From Candidatus Collierbacteria bacterium (GTDB taxonomy: Bacteria > Patescibacteriota > Microgenomatia > UBA1400 > JACPES01), in assembly GCA_016219325.1 (NCBI GenBank), contig JACRNH010000018.1, positions 1 to 47,440 on the forward strand: a stretch of DNA of 47,440 nucleotides. The letters are read 5' to 3'. Under the pieces are notes generated by a model. It was not told where the DNA came from. It did not search any database and saw only the letters and a program-made list of their open reading frames with translations. Made by a program: the position numbers and the translations under genes. This document shows positions 40,266 through 47,212 of the stretch, in pieces; positions within the stretch are counted from its first letter, which is position 1; each line of letters starts with the position of its first letter.

Positions 40266-40274
40266 AATATATCA
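40266..40274 (-). promoter_or_regulatory. Extended -10 promoter of the zinc-ribbon gene
   Basis: On the minus strand TGATATATT (40274-40266), 6 nt before the ATG at 40259. A leaderless transcript is predicted. Confidence 0.5.
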
Positions 40275-40369
40275 GTTTTATGATTGCAATACTATAGACA
40301 ATTTTAGCAATTAGCAGATATCGATATTTTAAATCATTAAACCTTTATTAATAAGTATATTTAGCTGAA

Positions 40370-41245
40370 TTATAGGACCAAACTGGTTTCGTCGGGGGTA
40401 TTGTTAAATCCTGATTTGGAAACGATATAAACGTCCTGTTTAAAATCATTAATACCGACTTGCTCGCCTTTGCCGGCTAAAACCGCCAAATACGGCTGGC
40501 AGACCCGGCAGCCGCCTTCGCCTTCGGGGCATTTAAACCGGTTTAAAATCCTGGCCAATTTCATTTGTTTGGCAATTTTCAATAATTTTTCTTTTGATTC
40601 TTTTTCATCCGGTAATGTCAATTCCTCCGGATTTTTTGAGTGTCCCAAATACCAATAGCTGGCCTTGGAAACAGGCCGGTTCTGGCAGTTTTTTGCCAAT
40701 AAGTAATAAATCGGCAATTGGAGAGATTCCGCGCTTTCCCTTTTCTTGCCGGTTTTGAAATCAATAATATGGATTTTGTCTTTTGTTTTCAAATATTCCA
40801 GCCAGTCGATTTTTCCGCATAAAATAATATTGTCTTCTTCCGACAGCCAATAATTAGGCAGGTCGGACTTAATTTTTACGGCTAAATTCCGTAATGGCCC
40901 GGGATTTTCTTCAATCATCTGCAGCATTTTCAGACCCTGCTCTTTGTAATGATTTTCGGTGGCGGTGTTCAAAAATCCGCCTTTTTTACCGCTGACTTTT
41001 TTCCAAGCCAATTCAAATTTTTTCCACAGAGGTTCCCGGAATCTTTCTTCAATTCCTAAAGCCGATAACGATTCAACCGCTTCGTGAACCGCCTGTCCCA
41101 AGGCCAATGGCGGACTTACCAAGGTTATTTTATGCCGGGTGGTTTTGTCGCGGTAAACATTATGCAGATAGTAAGCCTGCGGGCATTTCAAAAAATCCGA
41201 AATTGAAGAATGCGAAACCCAAACCGCGGTGAATTTGTCTTTCAT
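40370..41245 (-). CDS. PD-(D/E)XK nuclease of the RecB/Cas4/AddB-type, with probable Fe-S cysteines
   Basis: 291-residue nuclease. The RecB-type motifs are LCGKIDWLE and HIIDFKTGKK (near residues 142 and 161), then QLPIYYLL. Four Cys in the layout of a 4Fe-4S cluster occur: one in FLKCPQAYYL near 20, then CPEGEGGCRVC near 245. Such enzymes degrade or resect DNA ends. No cas genes or repeats are nearby, so a CRISPR role is not supported. It is a single gene on its strand. Confidence 0.88.
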   Translation of the reverse strand: MKDKFTAVWVSHSSISDFLKCPQAYYLHNVYRDKTTRHKITLVSPPLALGQAVHEAVESLSALGIEERFREPLWKKFELAWKKVSGKKGGFLNTATENHYKEQGLKMLQMIEENPGPLRNLAVKIKSDLPNYWLSEEDNIILCGKIDWLEYLKTKDKIHIIDFKTGKKRESAESLQLPIYYLLAKNCQNRPVSKASYWYLGHSKNPEELTLPDEKESKEKLLKIAKQMKLARILNRFKCPEGEGGCRVCQPYLAVLAGKGEQVGINDFKQDVYIVSKSGFNNTPDETSLVL

Positions 41246-41290
41246 TATTTATATCTTACTACTTAAATGGCCTAAACGCAGAAATAATCT

Positions 41291-41320
41291 TTGACAAACG
41301 GTATCTTAATCGGATACAGT
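41291..41320 (+). promoter_or_regulatory. Promoter of the ATP-cone nuclease gene
   Basis: TTGACA (41291-41296), 18-bp spacer, TACAGT (41315-41320), then 7 nt to the ATG at 41328. Confidence 0.55.
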
Positions 41321-41327
41321 AATTTTG

Positions 41328-42155
41328 ATGATAAGAGTTTTAAAAAATTCCGGCCAGATGGAAACGTTTGACGTTAAAAAAGTCGAGAGGTCTTTGCGGA
41401 ATTCCGGGGCCGACGACAGGTTGGTTAATTCCATATTGTCGCAGATTAATTTGGAGATTTATGACGGAATTTCCACCCGTAAGCTTTATGACCGGATCTA
41501 CGGCTTATTGCGCAAGGAGGAACAGTCTGTCGGCGACAGATATAATTTGAAATCAGCCATAGCCGAACTGGGGCCGACCGGATATCCGTTTGAAAAATTT
41601 ATTTCAAGGCTTTTGGCTCATTCCGGCTATCAGACTCAAACAAATGTTATTGCCCCCGGTAAATGCGTGACTCACGAGATTGACGTGGTAGCGGTTAAAG
41701 GGAAGGAAAGATTGATGGTGGAGTGTAAATTTCATGCCCGGTCGGAGGGCCGGTCGGATGTTAAAGTGGCCTTATATATTAAGGCCAGATTTGACGATTT
41801 GGTTTTAGGGGCCAATCGCTCTGTCCAGAATTTGAAATTTCATAAAGCTTGGCTGGTGACAAATACTAAATTAACTTTTGACGCCATTACTTACGGCGAA
41901 TGCGTCGGGCTAAAAATGCTGGCCTGGAGTTATCCCAAAAACGGATCACTGCAGAACTTAATTGAGGCGGCCAATCTTTATCCGGTCACCAGCTTGTCTT
42001 TATTGTCCGCCGATCAGAAACAAAAATTATTATCCTTGGACATTGTTTTATGCCGCGATATTTTAAATAAAAAAGATGAGGTGGTTCAGCTTCTTAATTT
42101 GTCCCGGCCTTCCGCCAATCTTTTGTTTAAGCAAGTTGCCACGCTTTGCCTTTAG
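41328..42155 (+). CDS. ATP-cone domain fused to Mrr-type restriction endonuclease domain
   Basis: 275-residue protein. Residues 1-80 form an ATP-cone (VLKNSGQMETFDVKKVERSLRNSG), the nucleotide-sensing domain of ribonucleotide reductases and NrdR. Residues 90-200 are a PD-(D/E)XK fold of the Mrr type, with HEIDVVAV and MVECKFH as catalytic strands. The last 50 residues look helical and may carry a HhH-like turn (SADQKQKLLSLDI). It could be a nuclease gated by nucleotide levels. The start is the ATG at 41328 rather than the TTG 3 nt upstream, judging by promoter spacing. Confidence 0.88.
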   Translation: MIRVLKNSGQMETFDVKKVERSLRNSGADDRLVNSILSQINLEIYDGISTRKLYDRIYGLLRKEEQSVGDRYNLKSAIAELGPTGYPFEKFISRLLAHSGYQTQTNVIAPGKCVTHEIDVVAVKGKERLMVECKFHARSEGRSDVKVALYIKARFDDLVLGANRSVQNLKFHKAWLVTNTKLTFDAITYGECVGLKMLAWSYPKNGSLQNLIEAANLYPVTSLSLLSADQKQKLLSLDIVLCRDILNKKDEVVQLLNLSRPSANLLFKQVATLCL

Positions 42156-42169
42156 ACTATAAGTCGCAT

Positions 42170-42178
42170 TGATATAAT
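42170..42178 (+). promoter_or_regulatory. Extended -10 promoter of the GNAT gene
   Basis: TGATATAAT (42170-42178), identical to the Fic antitoxin promoter, 6 nt before the ATG at 42185. Confidence 0.6.
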
Positions 42179-42184
42179 TATTTT

Positions 42185-42727
42185 ATGCAGCCCAAAACTA
42201 TTATCACCAAATCCGGAAAAACATTGACAGTCAGATTGCCGGAACAAGCCGACCTGGATCAGGTTTTAACATATATTAACGATCTGATTGCCGAAGATAC
42301 TTACATCATTATGTCCGGGGAGCCGGTGACAGAAGTTGAGGAGAAGGCCTACTTAACAAGTTTACTGAATGAGATTAATCAAAAACAGACAGTAGCTTTT
42401 TATGTGTTTGACGGCGATCAATTAGTTGCCAATGGCCAGATAAAGAAGCGGGCCAGAAGGTTGTCTCATATTGGCGATTTCGGGATAACCGTGGCTAAGG
42501 AATACCGTCAGGACGGGGTTGGTTCGCAATTAATGGAGATGTTGCTTGAGGAAGCCAAGAAAATTGGAGTCAAAATTGTGACGCTGGAAGTATTTAGCAA
42601 TAACGAAAGGGCTTGTCATGTTTATCAAAAAATGGGTTTTACGGAATTTGGCGTTTTGCCAAAATCTGTTGTTCACCGCGGAGAAACTATTAATTTGATA
42701 CAGATGTATAAGAAAAATGATTCCTAA
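42185..42727 (+). CDS. GNAT family N-acetyltransferase
   Basis: 180-residue acetyltransferase. The acetyl-CoA site is in GITVAKEYRQDGVGSQLMEMLLEEAKK near 100-126 (Q/RxxGxG/A with the loop EYRQDGVGSQL), followed by VTLEVFSNNERACHVYQKMGFTEFG. Acceptor may be a protein N-terminus, amine or aminoglycoside-like compound; not predictable. A leaderless promoter precedes it. It ends 9 nt before the convergent NUDIX gene. Confidence 0.92.
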   Translation: MQPKTIITKSGKTLTVRLPEQADLDQVLTYINDLIAEDTYIIMSGEPVTEVEEKAYLTSLLNEINQKQTVAFYVFDGDQLVANGQIKKRARRLSHIGDFGITVAKEYRQDGVGSQLMEMLLEEAKKIGVKIVTLEVFSNNERACHVYQKMGFTEFGVLPKSVVHRGETINLIQMYKKNDS

Positions 42728-42736
42728 CTTTTTATT

Positions 42737-43213
42737 TCACCGCCCTGAAGAATTGCTTAATTTAATCGCTTCTTCCGCGTAAAATTTAACCGCCGGAGAG
42801 ATTTTAAATTCCTCGTTTTCCAGTTCAGATAAACCAAACCAGCGGATTCCGTTGTGCTCATCGGCAGCTAAAACAAGTTCATCGGTTTTCGAGCTTAATA
42901 AATAAATAATCCCGACGTGGCGGTGGGTATCCGTAATTTTATGAATATCCAAAAACGACGGAGTGAATAAAAATTTAGTTCCATCAGAAACAATCTCCGG
43001 TTTATTTGACAAAACCGTCAAATCTCTTTTATCAATTCCTGCTTCCTCTTTTATTTCACGGAACAGAGCTTCTTCCGGATCCTCATCTAATTCAATGTGG
43101 CCGCCGACAGGCATCCACCTTTTTAATTGAAGGTGATTTACTAAAACCACTTTGCCGTTATTTACAATATACGCAGCTACCGTAAAATTGATCAGATCAT
43201 GAATATGAGGCAT
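42737..43213 (-). CDS. NUDIX hydrolase
   Basis: 158-residue NUDIX protein. The box GGHIELDEDPEEALFREIKEEAG lies near 43-65 and is complete. The start is taken at 43213 because MPHIHDLINF matches the usual N-terminus; a TTG 21 nt upstream is possible. The conserved VNHLQLKRWMPVGGHIELDEDP sequence is typical of small mutT-like proteins in CPR. A TAGAAT is 11 nt before this ATG. It is divergent from the AlkD gene. Confidence 0.9.
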   Translation of the reverse strand: MPHIHDLINFTVAAYIVNNGKVVLVNHLQLKRWMPVGGHIELDEDPEEALFREIKEEAGIDKRDLTVLSNKPEIVSDGTKFLFTPSFLDIHKITDTHRHVGIIYLLSSKTDELVLAADEHNGIRWFGLSELENEEFKISPAVKFYAEEAIKLSNSSGR

Positions 43214-43251
43214 AATAGAAAATAATTCTATCAAATATTGTATGGGTTGGT

Positions 43252-43257
43252 TAAAAT
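43252..43257 (+). promoter_or_regulatory. -10 box of the AlkD gene
   Basis: TAAAAT (43252-43257), 7 nt before the ATG at 43265. No clear -35. Confidence 0.35.
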
Positions 43258-43264
43258 AAAGCCT

Positions 43265-43993
43265 ATGAACGTCGATTCCGAGATTAATTGGTTTAGCAAG
43301 AAATTAAGAGAGTTGGGAAATGAGAAGCGAGCGGTGGGGGAGAAGAAATATTTGAAATCGCCGTGGAAGTTTTACGGGGTAACTGTCCCGCAGCGCCATA
43401 AAATTGTCAAAGAATGGTTTGAGAAACATAAGAGCCTTCAACTAAATGATGCTTGTGAGTTGGCGGAGAGATTATGGGAGAGCGAATGGCATGAAGAAAA
43501 ATCGCTGGCGGTTGAGATTTTACAATTGGTTTCTGGTAGTTTAACAATTAAACAAATGGCCTTTGTTGAGAAAATGATAAATGAGGTTACCGGCTGGGAT
43601 CATTTGGACGAAATTGCCGCCCGCGTTATCGGGGCTATGGTTGATAATGACAAAAAAACGCTGGAGTATTTGCCTAAATGGGCTAAGTCAAAAAACTTCT
43701 GGGTCAGAAGAGCGGCAGTTCTGTCGCAAGTTACGCAGTTCAGGCGTAAAGGCGGAAATAAAAAATTATTTTTTGAACTGGTTGTGCCGATGTTTGATGA
43801 AGGCATGCATTGGTCAAAAGAAGAAAGATTTTTTGTCCGCAAGGCTATCGGTTGGGCGCTTCGGGAGATTGCCAACGTTGAACCTGAAATTGTTTTTGAA
43901 TTTATAAAACAGTATAAAGACAAAATGTCTGGATTAACTTTCCGCGAAGCCAGCCGTAACCTGCCGGGAAATTATCAAAAGCTTCTTGCTTGA
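43265..43993 (+). CDS. DNA alkylation repair protein, AlkD-like
   Basis: 242-residue HEAT-like repeat DNA glycosylase family that excises bulky or positively charged alkylated bases without base flipping. Family pieces are KFYGVTVPQRHKI near 40, WESEWHEEKSLAVEIL, WDHLDEIAARVIG, KNFWVRRAAVLSQ and FVRKAIGWALREI. The start is set at 43265, since the nine codons before it are not conserved and a -10 box lies 7 nt upstream. It complements AlkA and endonuclease Q at 7.7-9.7 kb. Confidence 0.92.
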   Translation: MNVDSEINWFSKKLRELGNEKRAVGEKKYLKSPWKFYGVTVPQRHKIVKEWFEKHKSLQLNDACELAERLWESEWHEEKSLAVEILQLVSGSLTIKQMAFVEKMINEVTGWDHLDEIAARVIGAMVDNDKKTLEYLPKWAKSKNFWVRRAAVLSQVTQFRRKGGNKKLFFELVVPMFDEGMHWSKEERFFVRKAIGWALREIANVEPEIVFEFIKQYKDKMSGLTFREASRNLPGNYQKLLA

Positions 43994-44063
43994 AAATCAT
44001 GTAGATTGACTCTGCTATAGCATGTCGATTTTACAATGTTAGACTTATTTTCAAGATTCAGGA

Positions 44064-44951
44064 TTAGGATTTTTTCCGGCGCGAGAAGAACCAAACTACG
44101 ATTAAAATTGGAATCCAGATTGGGGAATAGACAACTATCCAGATCAGGGCCGAGCCGAGATTCCGAAGATTTGATACCAGCGATCTAACTGCTAACTTGA
44201 ATACCACATTTGGCCGCCACGGGTTAGTCGGAGAATACGGCAGGGAGAATTCGTCTGTAGATAAATAAACAGTAATTCTGGATAATTTGGCCGACTGCGA
44301 TAGATATTGCTGCTGGCCTTTTATCGAATCAATCTGCTGCTGCAGATTAATCAATTCCCGCTGGGCATTCAACAAATCCTGCACCTGTGTTGCCCTGTCC
44401 AAGATTTCTTCAAATTTTACTTTAGTTTTGTTTAACGTTGCCAGTCTTGCTTCCAGATCCACGTATTGATCGGTAACATCCAATCCGGAAATATATTCGT
44501 CAGTTACTCTTAAACCGGCTTTGCGGAATTCTGCCAAAGTTTCGGTTAATTTTGCTTCCGGAACCCTGACGGAAATTGAGCCGCTGCCGGACTCCTGCGG
44601 TTTGGAAATATGAGAGTTAATCAAGAATCCCCCAAACTTTTCCGCTGTCCCCTGAATAGTTTTAATTGATTCGGCCACGTCTTTGACCATTAAAGACATG
44701 GTGCTTTCTTTGATTACCATTCTGTCGGTGGTATCGGTCGGAGCAATATCATTTACCGGCGGGATAAATCCGCCGCCCGCTTTTGGAAGCGCGCCGCTGA
44801 CTGCCATTTCTTGATTTATGCCTTGGCGGGAAGACATCAGAAGCGGATAAACCGGACCGGGATAATTTTGTTTCCAGAGCAAATATCCGACGGCAATTAT
44901 CAATATTACCGTCAGTTTATTTGATTTGAACCAGGATATAAGTTTGGTCAT
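44064..44951 (-). CDS. DUF4349 membrane protein
   Basis: 295-residue membrane protein. An N-terminal helix (KLTVILIIAVGYLLW) is followed by the DUF4349 ectodomain (about 75-245) with the strand pattern MVIKESTMSLMVKDVAESI, SISVRVPEAKL, and the coiled coil LEARLATLNKTKVKFEEIL to QQQIDSIKGQQQYL; a C-terminal helix (IWVVYSPIWIPILIVVWFF) and RRKKS end it. Function is unknown. The start is the ATG at 44951; TATAAT at 44964-44959 is 7 nt before it, whereas an upstream extension has no support. Confidence 0.85.
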   Translation of the reverse strand: MTKLISWFKSNKLTVILIIAVGYLLWKQNYPGPVYPLLMSSRQGINQEMAVSGALPKAGGGFIPPVNDIAPTDTTDRMVIKESTMSLMVKDVAESIKTIQGTAEKFGGFLINSHISKPQESGSGSISVRVPEAKLTETLAEFRKAGLRVTDEYISGLDVTDQYVDLEARLATLNKTKVKFEEILDRATQVQDLLNAQRELINLQQQIDSIKGQQQYLSQSAKLSRITVYLSTDEFSLPYSPTNPWRPNVVFKLAVRSLVSNLRNLGSALIWIVVYSPIWIPILIVVWFFSRRKKS

Positions 44952-44958
44952 TAAAAAT

Positions 44959-44964
44959 ATTATA
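44959..44964 (-). promoter_or_regulatory. -10 box of the DUF4349 gene
   Basis: Perfect TATAAT on the minus strand (44964-44959), 7 nt before the ATG at 44951. No clear -35. Confidence 0.5.
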
Positions 44965-45016
44965 TACCTCTTTTTGTTTTGTGTGGTTGGTTGAAGAATA
45001 ACGACTAATAATATAT

Positions 45017-45415
45017 ATGAGCGAAAGTTGGAGTATTTCGCGGAACTGGAGATTACAGAAAGAGAGATATAGGTTGGTGGGCGAAGAATGCCCGCATTGC
45101 GCCGAAAAAATTTTCCCACCGCGTGATATTTGTCCGGAGTGTAAGGGGTTAACTGTCGAGAGAGAAAAAAAGCCAGTGGGGGGAGAAATATTGTTTGCCG
45201 GAAATCCTGATAAACAAGGCAAAAGAACTATAATGGTGAGGTTGGACAACGGCGAAGTGGGATTTGGTGATATTGGTGTTGAGATACATAATAAGGAATT
45301 GACGGCACGACGGGTGACGTGGCGTCCGGGGCAGATGAAAGAATTCGCGGCGGCCGGAAATCAATTTGAATTGCCGGCAGCCGCCTTAATGGAGATTGGT
45401 TCAGATGAAAAATAA
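45017..45415 (+). CDS. DUF35-type zinc-ribbon OB-fold protein (first of pair)
   Basis: 132-residue protein with an N-terminal helix, a rubredoxin-like zinc ribbon (CPHC, CPEC at about 26-46) and an OB fold. This is the DUF35 layout, known to bind acyl-CoA and to scaffold thiolase/HMG-CoA synthase complexes in archaea. No thiolase or synthase gene is seen nearby. It overlaps the second DUF35-like gene by 11 nt. It starts divergently from the DUF4349 gene. Confidence 0.85.
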   Translation: MSESWSISRNWRLQKERYRLVGEECPHCAEKIFPPRDICPECKGLTVEREKKPVGGEILFAGNPDKQGKRTIMVRLDNGEVGFGDIGVEIHNKELTARRVTWRPGQMKEFAAAGNQFELPAAALMEIGSDEK

Positions 45416-45842
45416 TGAATTCGGATTTTCCGGCATAGGCGCTATTTACTCTTGGACCAGAGTGGAACGAGATCACGCCCCGGCAGGATTTGTCGATTCG
45501 GCTCCATATTATGTAGTTTTGGTAGGCTTAGACGAAGGGCCGCGGGTGACGGCGATGCTGACAGATTTAGACGTTTCTTCACCGGTTGAGGGTAGAATAA
45601 AGATCGGCCAAAAAGTGGAAATGGTGACCAAAAAATTACAGCAGGAGGGCGAACGGGGAATGATTGTTTATGGATATAAGTTCCGGCCGGTTCTGGAACA
45701 GGCCCCGCCGGAGTTTCTGTTAGGAGAACTTGCGGATTTAGCTCAGCGGTCTGCTGCCAACCCTAAAGACGAAAAGCTCAACACGATGTATGAAGCAATG
45801 TTCAAATTTACAACCGATGAGAAAAAAACTTCAATTATTTAA
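45405..45842 (+). CDS. DUF35-type OB-fold protein without zinc ribbon (second of pair)
   Basis: 145-residue OB-fold protein (IGAIYSWTRVERDHAPAGF, YVVLVGLDEGPRVTAMLTD, IKIGQKVEMV, YGYKFRPVLE) related to DUF35 but lacking the N-terminal cysteines. The start is the ATG at 45405. The last codons (TSII and stop) lie in a 32-bp palindrome shared with the convergent NUDIX gene, whose own end also reads KTSII. Confidence 0.8.
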   Translation: MKNNEFGFSGIGAIYSWTRVERDHAPAGFVDSAPYYVVLVGLDEGPRVTAMLTDLDVSSPVEGRIKIGQKVEMVTKKLQQEGERGMIVYGYKFRPVLEQAPPEFLLGELADLAQRSAANPKDEKLNTMYEAMFKFTTDEKKTSII

Positions 45843-45856
45843 ATAATTGAAGTTTT
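45825..45856. terminator. 32-bp perfect palindrome, bidirectional terminator
   Basis: Arm AAAACTTCAATTATTT and its exact complement, centred between 45840 and 45841. It spans both stop codons of the convergent genes (45842 and 45839). Minus-strand reading is followed by T7, a good intrinsic terminator; plus-strand reading ends in T4. The central 26 bp equal the palindrome at the trmD end. Confidence 0.8.
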
Positions 45857-46351
45857 CAGCCAGCTTTTAATGGCTTCCACATTTGAGGGAAACGCCATAT
45901 CAGGTAAATTATTAGGGTCAAACCAGCCGATCTCGGCGACATCGCTCTTATCTACTGCTACTGGTTCACCGACCGGAATAACTAAATAATAAATATCAAT
46001 ATTGTAGTTATCCTGGCCGCCAAAAGGATAATATGACGGTCCAAATACGCCGATCAGCTTCTCTATCTCTATCTCAACTTTTAATTCTTCCCGCATTTCT
46101 CTTCGCATTCCTGCTTCCGCCGACTCGCCTTCCTCCATAAATCCCCCCGGCAAATCCCACTTTCCCGCAAACGGCCCGGCGGCCCGGCGGCATAGCAGAA
46201 TTTTTTCGTCGCGGGAAATAATGGCAGATACCGTCGGCCGGGGATTATGATAATGTATCCAGCCGCACTTTCCGCACTTTTCCCGCGGAAATTCATCTTC
46301 CATAAAAGGCGTCATCGGCGAACCGCAGAGGGGACAAAATTTAAAAGTCAT
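45839..46351 (-). CDS. NUDIX hydrolase with N-terminal zinc ribbon
   Basis: 170-residue protein with a zinc ribbon (CPLCG at 6-10 and CGKCG at 26-30) and a NUDIX domain whose box GGFMEEGESAEAGMRREMREELK is near 69-91. This layout is shared with NudC-like and ADP-ribose/NADH pyrophosphatase relatives. An extended -10 TGATACAAT lies 6 nt before the ATG. It overlaps the DUF35 gene by 4 nt at the 3' end, inside a palindrome. Confidence 0.9.
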   Translation of the reverse strand: MTFKFCPLCGSPMTPFMEDEFPREKCGKCGWIHYHNPRPTVSAIISRDEKILLCRRAAGPFAGKWDLPGGFMEEGESAEAGMRREMREELKVEIEIEKLIGVFGPSYYPFGGQDNYNIDIYYLVIPVGEPVAVDKSDVAEIGWFDPNNLPDMAFPSNVEAIKSWLKTSII

Positions 46352-46357
46352 AGTCTG

Positions 46358-46366
46358 ATTGTATCA
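46358..46366 (-). promoter_or_regulatory. Extended -10 promoter of the zinc-ribbon NUDIX gene
   Basis: On the minus strand TGATACAAT (46366-46358), 6 nt before the ATG at 46351. Confidence 0.55.
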
Positions 46367-46370
46367 GGAT

Positions 46371-47153
46371 TTAACAGTTTTTGGCTTTCCGCCAGCCGGC
46401 TGAAACGGCCTCTTCTTCGCCGCAAAACCATTTTTCGCCCCGGGATTCGTCGATTTTAGTTTTATCGTATGAACCGCAGCCGGGGAGGTGATAGACTTTT
46501 TCGCCGGTTGATGAGATGTTGGCCTTGATGAGGCAACCCGAAGAAGGCGTTAGATTGGGGATATCGGGGAGATTGGGGGGATTAGGGGAATCAGGGGGAA
46601 GAGAAGAAACAGGGTCCTGCAGAGCAGGATCCCGCTCCGCGGGACAGGAACTCCATAATCCAAGCTCTGCTTGGCGGGCTTCTCTTTCGGCCTCTATAAA
46701 TAAATTCTGATATTTTATATCAGGCGGATAAGAGGAAGAATGGGCAAACCCAAGTTTTACCAGTTCTAAATTGACAAACACCGAGGATTCTTGGGCCGGA
46801 TCGCCTAAATAAACATACCGCAGCAGCCGGCCGTATTTATCTTTGTCGGAGATGTCCTTTACCAACCATACAGGTTTTCCTTCCACCAACTCTTTATTTT
46901 TGGCCGCTGCATTTTTGCCGAAGCACTGCACCGGTTTTCGGGGATCCAGAGTTTCCGGAGTATCAATTCCGATGTATCTTACTTTTTCGCCGTTTTCCAG
47001 TTCAATCGTATCGCCGTCAATGACCCGGGAGACGCGAGGCTGATTGTCAATAGAATCACTTGGGGGAATTGGGGAGACAGGGGAGATAAGAAAGATTGGG
47101 GAGACAAGCAAAATCCCGCCAATAAAAAACAACCATTTAAGACTTTTGTTCAT
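46371..47153 (-). CDS. Thermonuclease-family (SNase-like) exported nuclease
   Basis: 260-residue nuclease with a hydrophobic N-terminal anchor (WLFFIGGILLV), an SNase OB fold at about 40-170 and a Pro/Ser-rich linker leading to a small C-terminal domain (VYHLPGCGSYDKT) like those of competence nucleases. The catalytic Arg, Glu and Arg are visible in VRYIGIDTPE and KYGRLLRY. Period-9 arrays encode parts of the anchor and linker (47050-47105, 46551-46602), and three 15-bp micro-hairpins (46615-46674) sit in the coding region. Confidence 0.9.
   Translation of the reverse strand: MNKSLKWLFFIGGILLVSPIFLISPVSPIPPSDSIDNQPRVSRVIDGDTIELENGEKVRYIGIDTPETLDPRKPVQCFGKNAAAKNKELVEGKPVWLVKDISDKDKYGRLLRYVYLGDPAQESSVFVNLELVKLGFAHSSSYPPDIKYQNLFIEAEREARQAELGLWSSCPAERDPALQDPVSSLPPDSPNPPNLPDIPNLTPSSGCLIKANISSTGEKVYHLPGCGSYDKTKIDESRGEKWFCGEEEAVSAGWRKAKNC
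46551..46602. repeat. Period-9 array in the SNase linker
   Basis: GATTGGGGA, TATCGGGGA, GATTGGGGG, GATTAGGGG-type units, read on the minus strand as a PPDSPNPPNLPDIPN linker. A related array is at 47050-47105. Confidence 0.75.
46615..46674. repeat. Three 15-bp micro-hairpins in the SNase gene
   Basis: TCCTGC-AGA-GCAGGA (46615-46629), directly followed by TCCCGC-TCC-GCGGGA (46630-46644), then CCAAGC-TCT-GCTTGG (46660-46674). Each has a 6-bp stem ending in GC and a 3-nt loop. Confidence 0.8.
47050..47105. repeat. Period-9 array in the SNase N-terminus
   Basis: CTTGGGGGA, ATTGGGGAG, ACAGGGGAG-type units, read on the minus strand as FLISPVSPIPPS after the membrane anchor. Confidence 0.7.
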
Positions 47154-47212
47154 TATTTTCTACTTTCTACTCATTACTCCTTACTTTTTACTCTTTACTT
47201 TCTGCTTCTCAT
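47151..47212. repeat. Period-7 array between the SNase and FemAB genes
   Basis: Units ACTTTCT, ACTCATT, ACTCCTT, ACTTTTT, ACTCTTT, ACTTTCT. Same family as at 14619-14686 and 25376-25407. It reaches into the last codons of the FemAB gene. Confidence 0.8.

Noticed and set aside
40370..41245. Cas4 identity for the PD-(D/E)XK nuclease
   Set aside because: Motifs and cysteines fit the wider RecB/AddB-type group; no CRISPR context.
44952..45119. Upstream extension of the DUF4349 protein
   Set aside because: It would cross the divergent DUF35 start, and TATAAT lies 7 nt before the ATG at 44951.
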